From Elymus sibiricus (Eukaryota; Streptophyta; Magnoliopsida; Poales; Poaceae), in assembly GCA_039707655.1 (NCBI GenBank), contig CM077671.1, positions 370,885,220-370,949,219 on the forward strand: a stretch of DNA of 64,000 nt, given 5' to 3'. The notes under the pieces are model-generated. The model was given only the letters and a program-made list of their open reading frames with translations. It was not told where the DNA came from and did no database searches. Position numbers and translations under genes: made by a program. Below, one piece after another: positions 32,401 through 44,340 of the stretch. The first letter of the stretch is position 1. Every line of letters starts with the position of its first letter.

Positions 32401-34480
32401 TTTGCTGTTTCATCATCTGATGTTCCTCTTTCTCCTGGCGTTTTGTTTCCTTCTGGGATTGTTTTTGCATTTTCAGAATTACTTGTTCCTAGAATTTGGT
32501 GGTACAACATGAAATTAGTGGATAAAACAGAAATGCAGTTCACTTGCAACACTGCTGTTGTAATATGGCATGTTGCTCTTACTCAAAAACAGATAACCTA
32601 AATTATGTTGGAATGTTATACAAGAAACTAACATATCCACTGAATCATTGTAGTTGCAGATCAAATGGCAAAATCAACAATCTCAGATTAGCAGGTCTAT
32701 TATTATATCATAATTTATTTAAGAAGAAACAAGGCTATATTGGCTCAGAATTCCGCAAAAGTGCTAAGCAATCCGATATAACAACAGCTTGGTTGTTTAT
32801 ATGTAATATGAGTTCACATAAGAAAATTAAACTGGTTTCTGAAAGTTTGAATAAGGTGCAGCAACTTAATGTATACAAAATTTGTCAGTATCTCTTCATA
32901 GCATCTATAGAAGACATAGCTAATCACATTCTCTAAAACTCTTTAAATACTTACACGCAGCATTTTTTAAAATGATGCAAAGGAAAGAGATACTAACATT
33001 AGCAGGAGCATTTCCACTTGGCAGCTCAGAGCCATTTGCAGCATCTACTCCGCCAACAGTTCCCTCATTATTTTCCATCACTTGCATTGACTGATCTGTT
33101 GATTCTACATCTTTGGCACCCCTTTATGCACAAATAAATACACATGTATTAGGGCTTCAAAGCCTTAAGGTTCAAATAAGATGAGCATGGCAATGCCTAC
33201 AAACAAAACACAATGCAAAAGGCACAGACACACACCTTTGAATGTTGTTCTTTTGTGTCACTCTTCCCACCATTGATCTAATCCCTTCCAGGTTCAGTGC
33301 TTTGCTTAACTTTATTGATACTTTTCTAAGTTCGTTTACTTGACCTTCAGCTCCTGTAGATTCCAGAGCTGACAAAGTTGCTGCAATAGAGATGCACTTA
33401 GTGAACCGAATACAAAGCTATGGAGTAGGCAAATTCACAGTTCTAATTAGGTGTCAATGAAAGCTAACTTGCAACAATGTTTCAAGAAAAAATTAACAGC
33501 AAAGCATGTTGTATATTCAAACAATGGGCACAACTTGATGTATACAAACCAAAAAACTGCAATTTACATATTAACTGTCAAACATTGATAGATGGAAGTT
33601 CAAACATGGTGCAAGAAGATATGTCTTACAATGGAGAGCAGTGATCCTCTCATGGATTTTCTTTCTGGCGGTTCTCCGTGCACTTAAAAACCCACGCGTT
33701 CTCACAGGCAGTACCTTCAAATCTCTTACCTGCAATTACAACCCACCACAAGACATCAGGACATATTAATTTGAACAGAACCTATCTTTCTGGATTAAAA
33801 TAGCATTGAATTGAATTGTTGTGGCACCAACTTGTAAATGAAGAACATAGGATAGGATTTACCTCCCAGCACCAAAGAGAAAGCTCTGATTCATCTTCCA
33901 ACACATCAGCATCGGGGCTAGATTGTCCGTACATCATCCTCTGCCCAATGAGTAGCACGGAGCTGCGGACCGAAGCCACAGAGACACCCTCTGTTCCCTT
34001 GAGCTTCTCGAATGTCTCATCCACCAACTTGGATAGCCCTAGATTGCTCTCCTCCAGCAAGCAACCAATCATGGCATTGGTTGACAGGTTTCCGCCGCCA
34101 TCGAGCTGCATCTTGTGACCAGAAACCTCCTTGAAGTACTGGAACAAGCCCTCGAGCTCCTGGCGGCACCCGGCAGCAAGAGCCTCCTTCTCCGGAGCGG
34201 CAATCACAGGGCCGTTGGAAGCCCTCTTCCGCTTCAGCTGCTTCTGCACTTGTACGATGGTGTCCGTCAGTGTAGCAGCGGGAGACTGCGTGGGCGGCGG
34301 CACCGTCTGGTTCGGAGCTTGCGCTGGGATCGCATCGTCGACATCCATCGCGTCGGCTGGTTCGAGCTCAGCGGATCGGTTGAGCACGACCGGGCCGTCA
34401 AACTGCATCTGCGACTGCTCCAACCTGGCGCCGTCGCCGCCAGGGGCTTCGGGGCGAGCAGCGGCGCCGCCAGCCTCCAT
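29411..34480 (-). CDS. FAS1: Chromatin assembly factor 1 large subunit (FAS1/FSM)
   Basis: Twelve exons on the minus strand, all with GT/AG borders and matching phases: 34480-33863, 33729-33630, 33380-33236, 33121-32998, 32488-31905, 31704-31357, 31268-31187, 31113-30982, 30518-30117, 30025-29888, 29740-29692, 29622-29411. The CDS is 2934 nt, 977 residues, near the size I recall for rice FSM. Visible parts: Ala/Pro-rich N terminus; a charged Lys/Glu/Arg coiled coil (residues about 335-450, EQKRREKEEAEMRKQ repeats); the CAF-1 acidic region (PLMMDPDLDYEIDSDDEWEE, DPGESLSDCEKD, about 645-711); and a C-terminal winged-helix-like part (INKLVELLHQKFPNVKK...VREISDFVDNRW, about 850-890). CAF-1 deposits H3-H4 on newly made DNA in the nucleus; fas1 mutants in plants have meristem defects. 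No stop or frameshift is present, so the gene is judged functional. Confidence 0.95.
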
Positions 34481-35140
34481 CGTGGGGATTGGCGGCGGTT
34501 AGGTTCAGATCGCAGATCGCAGATTTAGGTAGATTTCAGTTGTCGCAGACGCCGGTTCAGGTACAGCGGCGCATTCCTCGACCAGGCCCTGTCGACGAGC
34601 GCGGCCTGTGCCAAGAATCAAGATCTGGTCGAATTCGGCATTTCATAGAAAAAGAAGGAACGGATGAAGAGGAAAATGAACGGAAATCTAGGGTTCCTTA
34701 CCGGCAAAAGGAGTGCCGCGCCGGGTCGCCGCCGCTGGCCGTCGAGGACGCCACCTGCGAGTGAGAGAGCCGAATTCCTTCCCGTGGAGGCGACACGCGC
34801 GCCTCGGTGCGGATCGGGGTGGGAGGCACGCTGGCCGCGAGAGGCGACGGCGCGGGGGAGGGGAGGGGAGGCGGCGCAGGGATGGGATGGGAGGGGAGGC
34901 GGGAGGAGGAGGAGGAGAAGACAGCGGGCGGGGGCGGGGGCGGGTTTAATTTGGAGAATGGGAGCGAAGGTTTGGCGCGTCGGAAGGATTTCTAGTCCTC
35001 CCACGCCCCGGCGCGCGCGCCACAAGTTTCGGCCGAGCCCACGCCCCCGCCCAAAAGGAAAGTAGGGAAGAAAACTTGGCGCGCCACGGCTGGTTTTCGC
35101 ACCAAGTCGATTGCTTCGCGGGCTCGCCCCGCCAAAAGAC
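34481..35140 (-). promoter_or_regulatory. FAS1 5' UTR, leader intron and E2F-type sites
   Basis: The leader contains a likely intron 34701-34606 (TTTTGCCG/GTAAGG to GGCACAG/GCCGCG). Farther upstream are three E2F-like sequences: TTTGGCGCG at 34971-34979, TTGGCGCGCC at 35076-35085 and TTTTGGCGGG on the minus strand at 35137-35128. The region is GC-rich, with CCCGCC repeats on the minus strand and no clear TATA box, as is usual for replication genes. The transcription start was not determined; the first site may lie in or next to the leader. Confidence 0.65.
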
Positions 35141-35990
35141 GAAACTGAGAGCCAGCGAGTCGAAATTGTAGTTGTGCGGTGGGCTGGGGAGTAGGGCCCT
35201 CTAGGCAGTGAGACGGACTGTCTTTTTATTTAACAGAGCGAGGGATCGCCTCAAAAGAAAAGAAAAAGAGGTAGAGAAAGTGAATGCTTGTTGAATTTCT
35301 CCTTTCTATTTCAAATTGAAATGCGCCCAAGAAAATCAGTCTCAAATCGGAGAAATAAGTTACAATGCGGTATCCATTTGATTTAGGGGTCGAGACTTTT
35401 TACGTGTTGGTGTTCTATTTGGTTGGTCTCGCCTCCCCCCCCCCCCCCCCAAACAGGGCCGATGGATGACATAAAAATGGATTGGTTCGTCATGCGAGGC
35501 GTTGGGCTGTATCCGCATGAAACTTAAAGCGCCCATATTATGGGCTCACTAAAAACGTTCGAATCTGTTGTTTTCGTGGGGTTGTGATGAGGCTAACGCA
35601 AGGAGACGAACGGCGACTGCAAGGCGCGGGCGTGGAGATAGCTGGAGACAAAAATCTCCAGAGACGATATGGTGTGAAATTTGCACTCTCACCCCCCTTT
35701 TACTTGCTCGCCCCTAGCGGAAGGACATGTTCACACTCGATTCTCGGCATCGGCAACAGTAGTGACTTAAATCTCGCTACCTGGGCGTGGACCAAGATCT
35801 CGGGCAACAGGACGTGCTCCTCCCCTCAGTGAGTTGCTCGTCCCCTTCATTTTTGTTTCCATCTAGTCCACCCCATCTTCGACATGGGCAAGTCATTGTT
35901 GTATCCCATGGCAGTAAGCAGCGTACAACCACCCTCCATCACCCGACTGTTAGGTTGCTAGGTGAGGTGTATGGTCCATTTCATCCTTAC
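35141..35990. other. Intergenic stretch upstream of FAS1
   Basis: No gene is supported. It holds a homopolymer run of C at about 35436-35451 and short ORFs without coding character. Confidence 0.45.
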
Positions 35991-36052
35991 TTAGAACAAC
36001 TCCAATGGGCCGACACAAATCGTCGACCCATGTATGTTTCGGCCAAAACGGA

Positions 36053-37627
36053 TGATACATCTCCAATGTATCTATAATTCTTTATTGTTCCATGCTATAA
36101 TATTATCATTTTATGATGCTTTTTGGGTGACTATTTGCCAATTCATATTATTTTTTAGCACTAACCTATTAACCCAGTGCCAGTTGTTCTTTTGTATATG
36201 TTTTTGGTTTTTCAGGTTTACAGTACCAAACGAAGTCCAATTGCCCCGAAACTTTTTTACGATTTTTTCTGAACCAAAAGAAGACCTGGAAGCTTTGGGA
36301 GGAGGCCGGAGGCTCCACGAGGGAGCCAGCACACAACAGGGCGCGCCCAGGGGGGTGGTCGCGCCCTGTTATGTGGTGGCCCCCTCGGGCGTCTCCCGGC
36401 ACCCCTCTCTAGCCTATAAATTCCAGTAAATCCCCAAAACCCTGGAGAGCCCCGAAACACTTTTTTCGCCGTCGCAAGTCTCTGTTCCGCCATGTGCCCA
36501 TCTGGAGCCATGTTTCGGCGCCCTGCCGGAGGGGGGATCGATCACGGAGGGCCTCTACATCAACCTTGCTCCTCTCATAGTGATGTTTGAGTAGTTCCCT
36601 ACAAACCTACGGGTTCGTAGTTAGTACCTATATGGCTATCTCTCTCTCTCTGTTTATCTTCAATACAAAGTTCACCGCATCTTCGTGGTGATTTGTTCGA
36701 TGTAATCACTCTGTGCGGTGCGTTTGTTGAGATCCGATGAATTACGGGTTTATGATCACATTATTCATGAAAAAGATTTGAGTCTTCTCTGATTTCTATT
36801 ATGATTCTTATTTGCATGATTATTATAGCTTCGTAAATCTCTCTGATCTATTGAAATAGTTTGGCCAACTAGATCGATATTTCTTCAGTGATAGGGGTGC
36901 GTTGTAGTGGGTTCAATTTGACAGGTTTCTATATCCCAGTGACAGAAGGGGACAAGATACGTCTTTGTATTGTTGCCACTAAGGATAAAACAATGGGGTT
37001 AATTCATATTGATTGAATTCTCTTTGTCTACATCATGTCATTGTTCTCCAAGCATTACTCTGTTTTACTTAATACTCTAGATGAATGCTGGATAGCAGTC
37101 GATGGGTGGAGTAATAGTAATTGGTGCAAGCAGGAGTCGGCCTATTTGCTTGTGGACGTGATGCGTATATACACATGATCATTGTCGTGAATAAATATTG
37201 CATAACTATGCGCTTTTTTATCAATTGCCCAACGGTAATTTGTTTACCCACCGTATGCCTACTATACGAGAGAAGCCACTAGAGAACACTACGGCCCCCG
37301 GATCTGTTCACTTATAAATTTACAAAAGTTTTCAATACATTGCTGCCATTTATTTACTTTTAATTTATTTTGCAATTTACAATATTCAGCTATCATCTAC
37401 ATACCTCAATAGCTTGCAAATAACGAGCCCAAGGGGATTGACAACCCTCTTGCCCACGTTGGGTGCAAGTGTTTGCTTCTTTGTGTGCGGTCGCTGAAGA
37501 CGGGGGTTGCGTGCTACTCATATTGGTTCGATAAACCTTGGTTCTCTACCGAGGTAAATACTTATCTATACTGTGCTGCATCACTCGTTCCTCTTCACGG
37601 AAAACCCAACGCAAATCAAAAGTATCA
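36053..37627 (+). repeat. Athila/Sabrina-like 5' LTR
   Basis: Starts TGATACATCTCC and ends AGTATCA, ten bases before the primer site. Contains a (CT)n run at 36640-36652. An inverted, truncated relative lies at 41826-42554. Confidence 0.75.
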
Positions 37628-37795
37628 GGAAGGATTTATGGCGCCGTTGCCGGAGAGTATCACCAACCTACTATCAAGTAACTTCGCACAAATTATCAAT
37701 CACTTGTTCTTCTTCTTTTTTTGCTGTTATATTTTGTTTGTTTCATAAAAAACAAAAATACAAAAATATTTACCTTTGCTAGTTTGCTTGTTACT

Positions 37796-38446
37796 ATGTC
37801 TGGTCTTACTTATGTTCCCTTTACTCCCGAGAATGAGGTGCTTAATTTTAAACAAAGGGGAGGAGAAAGTTTAATAGATGCTTGGCATAGGATTTGCAAT
37901 GCTCAAAACAAATCAATTTATAAGCAATCCCCCAATATCTTGCTTCGTAATTTTTACGTGGGTATTACTACTTGGTATAGGTTCATACTTGATACTATTA
38001 GCGGTGGTAATTTCTTAATGAGTCACACTTAGGATGCTTTCAAAGCCATGGAAAATTTAGCTGGGACACCACCTCTTGTTATTAATGAAACTACTTTGAC
38101 CTTGGAACATGTTATGCAAAAGCTTGATATTATTGAAATTAAAATTGCCACTAAAGAACAAGTTGAGGAGTTGGATAAAAAGATTCACAATCATATTACT
38201 CAACTTGGGTCAAAGATAGGAATCACTTTGAAAGCACTAAAGGAGAAAGATACAACTATTAATGAGCGGGTAGAGCAAAGTTTTGATAGAATTGATAAAA
38301 TAGAGGAAGTCTTTGATAAAATGGGCTCCGCTTTTACCCCATCCAAAGCTAATGCTATTACCTCTCAAGGAAAGAATCTAAAATTATGTATGTCCCCAAG
38401 AATACTAGTATCACTCCTATTAAAAGAAATGAGGATCTTAAGATGA
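37796..38446 (+). pseudogene. gag: Gag-like ORF remnant with one nonsense codon
   Basis: A frame from ATG 37796 has one stop (TAG, 38030-38032) and ends at 38446. It reads LNFKQRGGESLIDAWHRI and LRNFYVGITTWYRF, as in Athila-group gag proteins (AWHRI and the FY.G motif), then a coiled-coil-like Lys/Glu-rich part (KEQVEELDKKIHNHITQLG). There is no zinc knuckle and no protease, so it is a shortened gag. The product would be the N-terminal part of a capsid protein at most. Confidence 0.6.
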
Positions 38447-40006
38447 TTAGTGTGCATCACATTTTATAAGTTTGATAAAATATCCTATCTTCAAGCTCCC
38501 TCCTTTCAGGAAACATGGTTGTGTGATTCAGGAGCTTGGGACCAAAGATGACAACACTTGAAACTATGCAATACGCCTAGCTAGGGGCGTAAAACAATAG
38601 CGCTAGTTTGGAGGCAACCTAATATTTATCTTCTATTTTGCTTTTTACTTTTTGTTTGTTTTATAACATGATTGTTGCCTCTGTAATGACTGTGTTTTTA
38701 TGTTTAAATTAGTCTTTGTGGCAAGTAAATCCTTTGGGATGACTCACGAGATGAGTAGAATTGATACGGTGCAAAAATAGAAATTTTAGTGTCCAGTGCA
38801 GGATTTCTCTGATTTTACTGGAATGTCTTTTCGATCTAAAAATTTTACAAAGTATTTCTATACAATTCTTCAGGTTTTCCTAATTTTTCAGAATTTTTGG
38901 AGTTACATAAGTATAGGTTCTCTACAGATCTTTACATAATGTTCTGTTTTAGACAGATTCTGTTTTTGCTTGCATAGTTTGCTTGTTTTGATGATGATAT
39001 GGATTGTATCGGGTGGTATAACCCATGGAAAAGTTAGAATATAGTACCTTACGCAATAATAAAATAAGAATCAATTTGTAACATTTGATATGTTTTCTAT
39101 AATAACGGATCTCACAAAGGTTTTGTTGAGTTTGTGTGCTGAAGTTTTCAAGTTTGGGGTGGTATCACGATGGATGAAGGAATAAGGAGAGGCAAGAGCC
39201 TAAGCTTGGGGATGCCCAAGGCACACCAAGGCAATATTCAAGGAATACTCAAGCTTCTAAGCTTGGGGATGCCCCGGAAGGCATCCCCTCTTTCGTCTCA
39301 ATCCATCGGTATGTCACTTGGAGCTATATTTTTATTCATCGCATTATATGAGTTTTACTTGGAGAGTCGTTTGCTTTAGTTTGCTTTTGTTTTTGATTTT
39401 CCCCCATCATTATTTGCTGGACACACCCACTTGAGAGAGACACAAGATCACCATGATTTGTTAGAATACTCTTTGTGCTTCACTTATATCTTCTGAGCTT
39501 AGCAGTTGCTCTAGTACTTCACTTATATCTTTTAGAGCACGATGGCGTATAGATTTTATAGAAATAATTGCACTCTCGTTATTCACTTATATTTTTGAGA
39601 GTTAATAAACAGTGACGGTAATTTGCATGGGTTATAAGACTAGTCCAAAAACAATAGGTATCCAATGAGTGCATAATCATAACCACATGTAGCACATAAA
39701 AGAGATATTGTGGTTAATGATATTGATATGGTAATATGAAAGGGCATGATTGCATGATCATTGGTTAGTAAAAATATTGTGAATTAGATGGTGTTAACTT
39801 GTTGTTCATTTAAATATTTTTTATAGCATGATGATGATGTGTGAGCATACTTATTCCTCGTTGAAATCCTAGTGTTGTTTAAGTCGGAGGCGCGCGATGG
39901 CTAACTCCTTCCAACCTCCTCCCTAGGGGCATGCGAGTAGTACTTTGCTTCGAGAGAGCTAATAAAATCTTGCAATAAGTATGTGAGTTCTTTATGACTA
40001 ATGTGA

Positions 40007-41785
40007 TGTGACATCCCCAAAATTGGATTATCAATTTTTGTGTTGTCATTCCCTTTCAAGCTTTATTTTTCAAAATCCTTCTGATACGTCCATTTTGCAT
40101 CATGATTTCCTACTGTTATTTATAATGTTTTTATGCATAATAATGTTTTAGGGAGTGATTCTAATGTCTTTTCTCTCATAATATGCAAGGTTTACACAAA
40201 GAGGGAGAATACCGGCAGCTGGAATTCTGGACCTGAAAAAGCATATCAGAGATGCCTATTCTGCACATCTCCAAATAAGCTGAAACTTCACGGAGAATTA
40301 TTTTAGAATATATGAAAAATACTAGAGAAAATAACTACCGTAGGGGGGCACCCGGTGAGCACAAGACACCAGGGCGCGCCAGGCCCCCCAGGCGCGCCCT
40401 GGTGGGTTGTGCTCAGCCCAGCCCACCTCCGGTGCCCATCTTATAGTACTTAAGGTCTTTTGACTTAGAAAAAATAAGGAAAGGACTTTCAGGACGGAAC
40501 GCCGTCGTCTCGAGGCGAAACTTGGGCAGGAGCACTTTTGTCCTCCGGCGGAGCGATTCCGCCGGGGGAACGTCCCTCCCGGAGGGGGGAATCGAAGCCA
40601 TCGTCATCACCAACACCCCTCTCATCTTTGGGAGGCCAATCTTCATCAACATCTCCAACAACACCATCTCCTCTCAAACCCTAGTTCATCTCTTGTGTTC
40701 AATCTTTGTACCGAAACCTCAGATTGGTACATGTGGGTGACTAGTAGTGTTGATTACATCTTGTAGTTGATTACTATATTGTTTATTTGGTGAAAGATTA
40801 TATGTTTAGATCCATTATGCTATTCAATACCCCTCTGATATTGAGCATGAATATTATTTGTGAGTAGTTACCTTTGTTCTTGAGGTCACGGGAGAAGTCA
40901 TGTTGCAAGTAATCATGTGAATTTGATATTTGTTCGATATTTTGATGATATGTATGTTGTGATTTCCTTAGTGGTGTCATGTGAACGTCCATCTTTGGGC
41001 CTATGGGGATGCTTTGTGGAGTAGTTATTAGATGATGGTTTGCTAGAGTGACAGAAGCTTAAACCCTAGTTTATGCGCTATTTTGTAAGGGGTTGATTTG
41101 GATCCAAACGTTTAATGCTATGGTCAGATTTTATCTTAATAATTTTCTCGTAGTTGCGTATGCTTGCGAGGGGGTTAATCATAAGTGGGAGGTTTGTTCA
41201 AGTAAGAACATCACCCAAGCACCGGTCCACCCACATATCAAATTATCAAAGTAGCGAACGCAAATCGAACCAACATGATAAAAGTGACTAGATGAAATTC
41301 ACGTGTACCCTCAAGAACACTTTGCCTATTATAAGAGATTGTTCTGGCATGTCCTTTGCCACAAAAGGATTGGGCTACCTTGCTGCACTTTATTTACCGT
41401 TACCGTTACTTGCTCATTACCAATTATTTTGCTATCAAACTATTTGTTACCTACAATTTCAGTGCTTGCAGAAACTACCTTGCTAAAAACCGCTTGTCAT
41501 TTCCTTACGCTCCTCGTCGGGTTCGACACTCTTACTTATCGAAAGGACTATGATTGACCCCCTATACTTGTGGGTCATCACCTTCTCCAGAGTTTCATGT
41601 CATTTTCAATTTTTCAAAACCTTAGTCAGTTCTTTGATGATTGGTCAAGATCCCTCCTTCATCTTCAACCCCGGATATGCCAAAAATATTTCTAAGTCAT
41701 ATGCAATATTCTTCTTTTGGAATTATTTCTTTTCCTGTCTTCCTAAGGAATCAAAGCAGAAGGATAGCTAAACATCTCTAAAATT
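40007..41785 (+). mobile_element. Gypsy LTR fragment split by a solo LTR
   Basis: TGTGACATCCCCAAAATTGG starts an LTR of the TGTGACATCC type at 40007. It continues after the solo LTR (from 41586) to about 41785, so only some 275 bp of it remain. Its start resembles that of the element at 12015 but the sequence differs. Confidence 0.5.
40082..41580 (+). mobile_element. Solo LTR with perfect target duplication
   Basis: 1499 bp from TGATACGTCCATT to GTGGGTCATCA with CCTTC on both sides (40077-40081 and 41581-41585). No internal domain is present, so the element was reduced by recombination between its LTRs. A TATA-like stretch (CTTATAGTACTTAAGG) lies near 40440. Confidence 0.88.
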
Positions 41786-41825
41786 CATGAAAATATTTGG
41801 AGATGATCTTGGTGGCTATCTCAAT

Positions 41826-42554
41826 ATATTTTCATGAATAATCTGAACATAAACCCACAATCCATCGGATCCCAACAAACACACCGCAAAGATGATTACA
41901 TATGATAGATCACAGCGGGAATCGCGATGATCCTGGCATTGAGTATCAAGAGAGAGAGAGATAGCCATCTAGGTACTAACTACGGACCCGTAGGTTTGTG
42001 GTTAACTACTCACACATCACCATGGGAGCAGCAACGTTGATGTAGAGGCCCTCCGTGATCGATCCCCCCTCCGATAGGGCACCGGAACAGGGCTCCAGAC
42101 GGGCACACGACGAAACAGAGACTTGCGGCGACGGAAAAAGTGTTTCGGGAGGCTCTCTAGGATTTTTGGGATATATGAGAATTTATAGGGAAGAGATCAG
42201 GGCCAGAGGAGCTCGAGGTGGCCCCAAGCCATCAGGGTGTGGCCACCCCATGGTCATGCCCTGTTGGCTTGGGGGCACCTTGTGTGCCCTCCGGTCTTCC
42301 TCCGAAGATTCCATGTCTTATTTTTGTCCAGAAAAAATCATCAAAAAGTTTCGAGGTATTTGGACTTCTTTTGGTACAGTATTCCTGAAAGGCCAAAAAC
42401 ATGCAGAAAACATCAACTGGCACTTGGCACAGGGTTAATAGGTTAGTGCTTAAAAATAATATAAAACAACACGCAAATGCTTAAAAAATATCCTAGAATG
42501 ATAATATAATAGCATGGAACAATAAAACATTATAGATACGTTGCATATGTATCA
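41826..42554 (-). mobile_element. Inverted truncated Athila/Sabrina-like LTR
   Basis: Read on the minus strand it starts TGATACATATGCAACG at 42554 and matches the LTR at 36053 for about 730 bp, up to TTATTCATGAAAA, where it breaks off next to the gypsy LTR fragment. Confidence 0.75.
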
Positions 42555-42679
42555 GCCGCCACCTACCGCGGGCCCATCCGTCAATGACTGGAAGCTACGG
42601 GAGGCGTCCTTTTCTAATCCACACGTGTGGGGGCGGCCTCATCCACTTCCAGTGCCGTCCACATCCAGCGGTTGCTCCC

Positions 42680-43213
42680 TCGCCATGCACCTCTCGGCCG
42701 ACGAGGAAGCCGAAGCTAGACCTCAAGGAGGAGGACGAGGAGCGCCAGTACCAAGCGCGGCTGGCAGAGGCGCTCGCCCTATCGACCGTCGACGACTGTG
42801 TCCTCCCCCCTCGCCACCCTAGGTCCCCGCGCCGAAGTCCAAGCTCTCCTCGCCGCCGCCCCAGCCAGAGGAGAGGTATGAATAGTAGGGTGTCCTGCGC
42901 GAGTAGGTTAGCGCCCCATCATTTGGCTCGGGGCTACGCCGGCGCGGGAGGTGGCGTACCTCGAGCATTGGAGACGGTGCCACCTGGCGGCGGAGCGCGA
43001 GGAGGCCGAGCACCTCGTGCAGGCGGAGCGCGAGGAGGAGGAGCGTCGTGCCCGCTGGGCACGGGAGGAGGAGGAGGAGCGTCGTGTCCGCCCACAGGCG
43101 GCGCAGCCGGCGTAGGAAGCGACCCGTGCCCGGGAGGCGGCGTTTCCCTAGGTAGGCCTGACGCCGTAGTTGGTTGACCTCACCGGTCGTGGCTCGGACG
43201 ACGAGGTCACCTA
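42680..43213 (+). pseudogene. Degraded transposon ORF in the Harbinger-like element
   Basis: Changing frames on the plus strand give a Glu/Arg-rich protein remnant: DEEAEARLKEEDEERQYQAR, LALSTVDDC, EEEERRARWAREEEEERRV, and an end DLTGRGSDDEVT before a TAG near 43213. Several stops and frameshifts break it. It lies inside the terminal repeats of the element at 35994-43503 and looks like an element-borne accessory protein; no catalytic domain is seen. Confidence 0.45.
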
Positions 43214-43759
43214 GGGCGGAGCGCGGACGCATAGGGCAGCGGACGGTTAATGTCCGTTTAATTAATGTAAATGTGGACTTTGACAGACGGTTGCCCGCCT
43301 TTTTAATGTATAATTATTATTAGGTTTGAATTTGCCTCTCTTTTTATTTACGTGGCGTGCACAAATAAAATGGGTCGAACAAGGGTTGGGTGCACACGCC
43401 GACCCAAATGAAAAAGCGGACACGAGTGTCTGCTCGGCCGACCCAAATGGACAAAAAGCAGATATAGTGGCCGTCCGTTTGGGTCGGCCCGTTGGAATTG
43501 CTCTTACCACAATATCGATTTCACTAGGACAAAACGGATGAAGTTGCTCATTTGGGCAGCAACACTCGTAGTTGTGATTCAGGCTTCGCTCATGTTGGTA
43601 CACAAGAGGGCGGCTCGTCGCATTTTCCAAACATGTGATGAGATGTGGTCCAATCCAATGTTAACCCAAGTTATGGAGAGGATGACGAATCTAAACTACA
43701 CCTACAACTGTAACCACGTAGAGGTTGTGAACATGCTTTGAATGAGAAGGTGACATTAA

Positions 43760-44340
43760 TGATCTTGTAGACCTCACTCAAGTTCTTAACCGTCCCCTCA
43801 AGAATTGTCTGAGATCATGGATCTTGAATTGCCACTTCTCAACATTGGTGACCCCTCTAGTCTTGTTCGGCCATTCTTGAGCCACCAAGTCGAGGAAACA
43901 TCCCTTCTCAAACCATGAAGTTTCGAAAGAGAAGACGATGTTGTTACCCAAATGAGTAGCATCATCGGAGTCAAGAAGTAGTCGGGAGTGATTGGTACTA
44001 CGCTGAACTGCCCTAAGGCTAGTCATAGTGGGGAGTAACTTAGACTAGTGTCATGCATACGATACTAGTTTATGTTATCACCTTCATAGTGTAAAGTAAC
44101 ATAGAATTAGCATCATAGGTGATTGCATTTATTAGATTGTAGGCTCATTTTGCTTTGGGTTGCATTATGTTACAGTAACATATTATGTTACTTCAAATAC
44201 CTCTCTCCTCATTAACTACATGCCACATAATAAACTTGTCTTGGAATGCGCTATGTTACCAACTAAGTTACTCCCGCTATGACTAGCCTAACCGGAACCA
44301 ACAGAAACTTCTATTCCCACTCAACGTGGACACGCCTATC
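43760..44340 (-). pseudogene. LINE fragment interrupted by a MITE
   Basis: On the minus strand 44026-43778 reads STNHSRLLLDSDDATHLG, IVFSFETSWFEKGCFLDLVAQEW and KWQFKIHDLRQFLRG, which matches the segment between endonuclease and reverse transcriptase of plant L1-type LINEs (SDHCPLLL, F.FE..W, W..K...LR..L.G). The MITE at 44017-44288 cuts it near its upstream end. The rest of the LINE is missing. Confidence 0.65.
44017..44288. mobile_element. Tourist-type MITE
   Basis: 272 bp, with terminal inverted repeats GGCTAGTCATAGTGGGGAGT and GGCTAGTCATAGCGGGAGT flanked by TAA (44014-44016 and 44289-44291). No coding capacity. The TAA target fits Tourist/Harbinger. Confidence 0.85.

Larger units (their letters stand above)
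36053..40006 (+). mobile_element. Athila/Sabrina-like non-autonomous gypsy element, 3' truncated
   Basis: A 5' LTR (36053-37627) is followed by a primer site TGGCGCCGTTGCCGGAGA (37639-37656) of the Athila type (tRNA-Asp), a gag-like frame and a long non-coding 3' region that includes repeated GCTTGGGGATGCCC motifs (39211-39280) like polypurine tracts. There is no pol and no 3' LTR before 40006, where a different LTR starts. Confidence 0.7.
35994..43503. mobile_element. Harbinger-like DNA transposon split by nested LTR sequences
   Basis: The left end GAACAACTCCAATGGGCCGAC (35994 on) and the inverted right end GAGCAATTCCAACGGGCCGAC (43503 leftward) are imperfect terminal repeats flanked by TTA on both sides (35991-35993 and 43504-43506), the target size and sequence of PIF/Harbinger. 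Only 59 bp of the left and about 950 bp of the right remain as transposon; everything from 36053 to 42554 is later insertion. No transposase is visible. Confidence 0.6.

Noticed and set aside
32087..32601. Plus-strand frames rich in Phe, Leu and Ser, looking like membrane proteins
   Set aside because: They are the reverse strand of the FAS1 coiled-coil exon, where Lys/Glu codons read as Phe/Leu.
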